Below, one piece after another: positions 61,798-64,000 of a stretch of 64,000 nt of DNA (its first letter is position 1; each line of letters starts with the position of its first letter). The position numbers and the translations under genes were made by a program. Below the pieces are notes generated by a model. The model saw only the letters and a list, made by a program, of their open reading frames with translations. It was not told where the DNA came from and did no database searches. The DNA is from Sphaerochaeta sp. (lineage in GTDB: Bacteria; Spirochaetota; Spirochaetia; Sphaerochaetales; Sphaerochaetaceae), in assembly GCA_018399495.1 (NCBI GenBank), contig JAGYOG010000007.1:27029-91028 (forward strand). The letters are read 5' to 3'.

Positions 61798-62436
61798 TTG
61801 GCAGAAGCGGTACCCACTGCTTTGGTGGGAGGAAGTTTTGACCCGGTTCATCTTGGTCATCTGCACTTGGTACATACGGTGGCATCCTCCACTTCATATA
61901 GGCGGTTTATCTTCGTCCCAGTGGCTCGGAACAACTTTAAACGGGATACAAATCCAGCCTCAGCTGACCACAGGATGCAGATGCTCAAATTGGGCTTCTC
62001 AGCCTATTCTGGTCTCTATCCAGAGGATCCAGATATGGAGTTCATCGTTGATGACTGCGAAGTAAATCGTGGTGGTATTTCCTATACCTATGATACAGTC
62101 AAGCATCTTTATCTCCAGTACAACATCAAGGGCCGGCTTGCAGTAGTCATGGGTGATGATTTACTTGGCGACCTGCAGAAGTGGCATGCTTACGAGGAAC
62201 TCAAGGAGTTGGTGACCTTCGTCGTTATCAGAAGGGAGGGAGAGAATACTCCCTTCACTGATCTTGCAGCAGATCTTGTTTATCTGGAAAATCCACGTGT
62301 TGAAGACAGTTCAACCCAGATACGGGAGGCTGTACACATACTTGGTGCAGAAGAATCATTACCGAAGGATATTGCCCAGCTGATGCCTGAGGAGGTAGCC
62401 ACCTATGTCGAGTCATTTCGACTCTACCGTGCTTGA
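61798..62436 (+). CDS. nadD: Nicotinate-nucleotide adenylyltransferase
   Basis: A 212-residue NadD that adenylates nicotinate mononucleotide for NAD synthesis. The nucleotidyltransferase signature GGSFDPVHLGH is at residues 11-21 (HxGH at 18-21) and the second motif is DSSTQIREAV near 164-173. It starts with TTG after a strong GGAGGAAA site. It overlaps yqeK by 32 bases. Confidence 0.93.
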   Translation: MAEAVPTALVGGSFDPVHLGHLHLVHTVASSTSYRRFIFVPVARNNFKRDTNPASADHRMQMLKLGFSAYSGLYPEDPDMEFIVDDCEVNRGGISYTYDTVKHLYLQYNIKGRLAVVMGDDLLGDLQKWHAYEELKELVTFVVIRREGENTPFTDLAADLVYLENPRVEDSSTQIREAVHILGAEESLPKDIAQLMPEEVATYVESFRLYRA

Positions 62437-62989
62437 GAGAGAACTTTCAGAGACTCTTTCAGAAAAACGATATCAGCATAGTGTGGCTGTGGGTGAGACA
62501 TGTGTACGTCTGCAACATCGATACCTAGAGACGTTTGATGAGAGGGAGCTCTATCACTGTGGGTTGATGCATGATATTGCGCGGGATTGGAAAGCGGCAG
62601 CACTTACCCATTTCGCGGAAGAGCACCATCTGAACTTGGAAAATGAAGAGAGAGATTTTGCTGTTCTGCTGCATGCTCCAGTGGGTGCTGCATTGCTTAA
62701 GGAGAGGGGCTTCTCCAACCCACTCTGTGTTGCAGTCCGTTATCATACGATCGGAAGCATCCATATGGGAAGAATGGGCTTGCTGCTCTACATTGCCGAT
62801 TATATTGAACCGAATAGGATGCATCTTGATGATGATGAGCGGGCATCCTTACTCTTAGAGCCGACCCTCGAGGCGTTGTGTCTCAGAATCTTGGAAGCAG
62901 AACGAGCACATCTGCATTCCAAGGGAAAGGTGGTCACACACTCAGGGATGGAGCTACGGCAGTTCCTCCAGGAAGGTGGTAGGCTGTGA
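62405..62989 (+). CDS. yqeK: YqeK-type HD phosphohydrolase (symmetrical Ap4A hydrolase family)
   Basis: A 194-residue HD-domain protein. The motif set is KRYQHSVAVGE, GLMHDIARDW with the HD pair, LHAPVGAALL, and the IADYIEPNR end block that defines YqeK. Members hydrolyse diadenosine tetraphosphate to two ADP. The ATG is inside the end of nadD, with GAGGAGG 10 bases upstream. The nadD-yqeK-rsfS linkage is widespread. Confidence 0.9.
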   Translation: MSSHFDSTVLERELSETLSEKRYQHSVAVGETCVRLQHRYLETFDERELYHCGLMHDIARDWKAAALTHFAEEHHLNLENEERDFAVLLHAPVGAALLKERGFSNPLCVAVRYHTIGSIHMGRMGLLLYIADYIEPNRMHLDDDERASLLLEPTLEALCLRILEAERAHLHSKGKVVTHSGMELRQFLQEGGRL

Positions 62990-63561
62990 GAAGGACGTGG
63001 TTGCCTCTCATGATACTCTCACTACTCTTGTTCTCGGGATGTGCTCATGATCCTTCCTCTGCATATTACGGATTGTTTGAAGATGAGGCGACCTTGATTG
63101 CTTTCGAGGCAGGGGATACCCTGTTCATGGTGATCTTGCCATGGTCATTGGTCACAGAACATGCAGAACTGACTGATCGTGGCCCCTCTGAGGTGTTGCT
63201 GGAGCTTGGAGGAATGGAACCTCTGTTGGTTGTTGAGAGGGAAGGTGGCGAGTTTGCAAGGATCCGTGATCTCTTGACCACGCTTGTTGTAAATACCACT
63301 GATCGTACACTCGAAGAAGTGGATGATCAGTCCCGTTTGGAGGCACTTAAAGCTGGCGCTCCCTACTTGAGGAAAACCGGATTGGCAGATACACTTTCCA
63401 CCACCTGCCCTGGATTGGATTCCTTCTCATTGTTGCAACAGATAGAGCAATTTCGTGTGTATGATTTGAGAAGTGTGCTGGAAGAGGAAACGGTTGTTGA
63501 TTGGCAGCAACTGAAAAGCCATATGCGTCTGTATCTTGAACAGGTACAGGTTGTACGATGA
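62986..63561 (+). CDS. Putative lipoprotein of unknown function
   Basis: A 191-residue protein with a lipoprotein signal peptide (MRRTWLPLMILSLLLFSGC, lipobox LFSGC-type with Cys19). The GTG start overlaps the yqeK stop (GTGA). The mature part has no recognised domain: it holds a beta-rich stretch (FEAGDTLFMVILPW, GMEPLLVVEREGG) and then helices. In other bacteria this position often holds a LytR/CpsA/Psr gene, but I do not see those motifs. It may be a spirochaete-specific envelope protein. Confidence 0.65.
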   Translation: MRRTWLPLMILSLLLFSGCAHDPSSAYYGLFEDEATLIAFEAGDTLFMVILPWSLVTEHAELTDRGPSEVLLELGGMEPLLVVEREGGEFARIRDLLTTLVVNTTDRTLEEVDDQSRLEALKAGAPYLRKTGLADTLSTTCPGLDSFSLLQQIEQFRVYDLRSVLEEETVVDWQQLKSHMRLYLEQVQVVR

Positions 63562-63597
63562 AGAAGAGTAAAGAACGAAACGTAGGAGTTTTTAGGA

Positions 63598-63954
63598 ATG
63601 AATGATTTGGTACAGGCCAATGCAAATACTATTGGCCAGTTTCTGGAAGATCATAAGTGCAAGGATGTAAATATCCTCGATGTAACGCAGGAGTGCTCAT
63701 GGGCAGACTGCTTCATTATTGCTACGGTAAGCAGTGTGGGTCACCTTCGTGGTGTAACCCATGAGCTTTGGGGTGCACTGAACGACCTTGGTTTGGAAGT
63801 GACCAACCGGCACAAGAAACCTGCAGGTGATGGTTGGGAGTTGATCGATTGTGGTGATATCATCATCCACCTGATGAGTAGTGAGCTCAGGGATTTCTAT
63901 TCCCTTGAGAGACTCTGGCAGAAGAGAGAGAAAGAAGAAGAACAGGAGGAATAG
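63598..63954 (+). CDS. rsfS: Ribosomal silencing factor
   Basis: A 118-residue RsfS (Iojap/YbeB family) that binds L14 and keeps the ribosomal subunits apart in starvation. Motifs: VTQECSWADCFIIATVSSVGHLRG, NRHKKPAGDGWELIDCGDIIIHL and the FYSLERLW end. AGGAG lies 9 bases before the ATG. It ends the rplU-to-rsfS run. Confidence 0.94.
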   Translation: MNDLVQANANTIGQFLEDHKCKDVNILDVTQECSWADCFIIATVSSVGHLRGVTHELWGALNDLGLEVTNRHKKPAGDGWELIDCGDIIIHLMSSELRDFYSLERLWQKREKEEEQEE

Positions 63955-63955
63955 G

Positions 63956-64000
63956 CTATTCCTCAATATTCTCCCGTATCTTGATGATGGTCTGGGTGAT
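63956..64000 (-). CDS. C-terminal end of a minus-strand gene (cut by window edge)
   Basis: Reading in from the right edge on the minus strand gives 14 codons (ITQTIIKIRENIEE) and a TAG at 63958-63956, one base after rsfS. A gene entering from the right on the minus strand is likely but cannot be identified. Confidence 0.3.
   Translation of the reverse strand: MTQTIIKIRENIEE

Overview
The window looks like a stretch of spirochaete chromosome, most likely Sphaerochaeta or a close relative. This is inferred from protein features, not from a search: a long spirochaete-type ribose-phosphate pyrophosphokinase, a BMP-family binding protein whose signal peptide ends in the spirochaete-style FAQGAKE, relaxed lipoboxes, a fused PyrB-PyrI, and the order rplU-rpmA-obgE-nadD-yqeK-lipoprotein-rsfS. 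Coding density is high. Most genes sit in short co-directional runs with ATGA or GTGA overlaps. No tRNA, rRNA, CRISPR array or prophage was seen.

Layout. 1-11.9 kb: housekeeping and transport (partial methyltransferase, trxA, a lamin-tail lipoprotein, argH, a Na/Pi cotransporter, prs, an aminotransferase, YjbQ, an EamA exporter, a radical SAM protein with a HhH end, an MFS carrier). 11.9-15.6 kb: one very large acidic repeat gene broken by many single-base indels. 15.6-20.9 kb: a same-strand run of a frameshifted inositol monophosphatase, a HAD phosphatase, RidA, GcvT, a condensation-like acyltransferase and a zinc-ribbon membrane protein. 20.9-26.3 kb (minus): ybaK and a complete BMP-type nucleoside ABC importer with a consensus promoter. 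26.56-28.41 kb: an intact 1849-bp IS element with inverted repeats and a 5-bp target duplication. 28.4-32.9 kb: a Wza-like and a Wzc-like exopolysaccharide export pair. 32.97-39.06 kb: a pyrimidine operon, pyrBI-pyrE-pyrF-pyrD(K)-pyrC, preceded by a leader peptide and attenuator; its distal part is full of frameshifts. 39.1-49.9 kb: a membrane protein of unknown role, HD hydrolase, corA with a structured leader, YkgJ, rlmI, a HAD phosphatase, a phosphohexomutase, a comEC-like gene and rsmA. 49.9-52.3 kb (minus): frameshifted MATE transporter and pta. 52.4-60 kb: a prephenate-dehydrogenase-like gene, mtaB, GNAT, cysE, bioY/birA, argS and a TetR regulator. 60-64 kb: rplU, rpmA, obgE, nadD, yqeK, a lipoprotein and rsfS.

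Main observations. (1) At least seven genes have a sigma70-like promoter whose -10 hexamer lies only 5-7 nt before the ATG, with no Shine-Dalgarno sequence, so their mRNAs are probably leaderless. (2) pyrBI is preceded by a 28-codon ORF whose stop codon lies in the loop of a strong terminator, an attenuator arranged like enterobacterial pyrBI. (3) corA is preceded by a 26-codon ORF with a maskable ribosome site and by a hairpin that buries the corA Shine-Dalgarno and start codon. (4) The repeat gene carries two unrelated 18-bp acidic repeats. (5) Frameshifts are clustered in a few places while key protein motifs survive, which suggests local sequence error at least as much as real gene decay.
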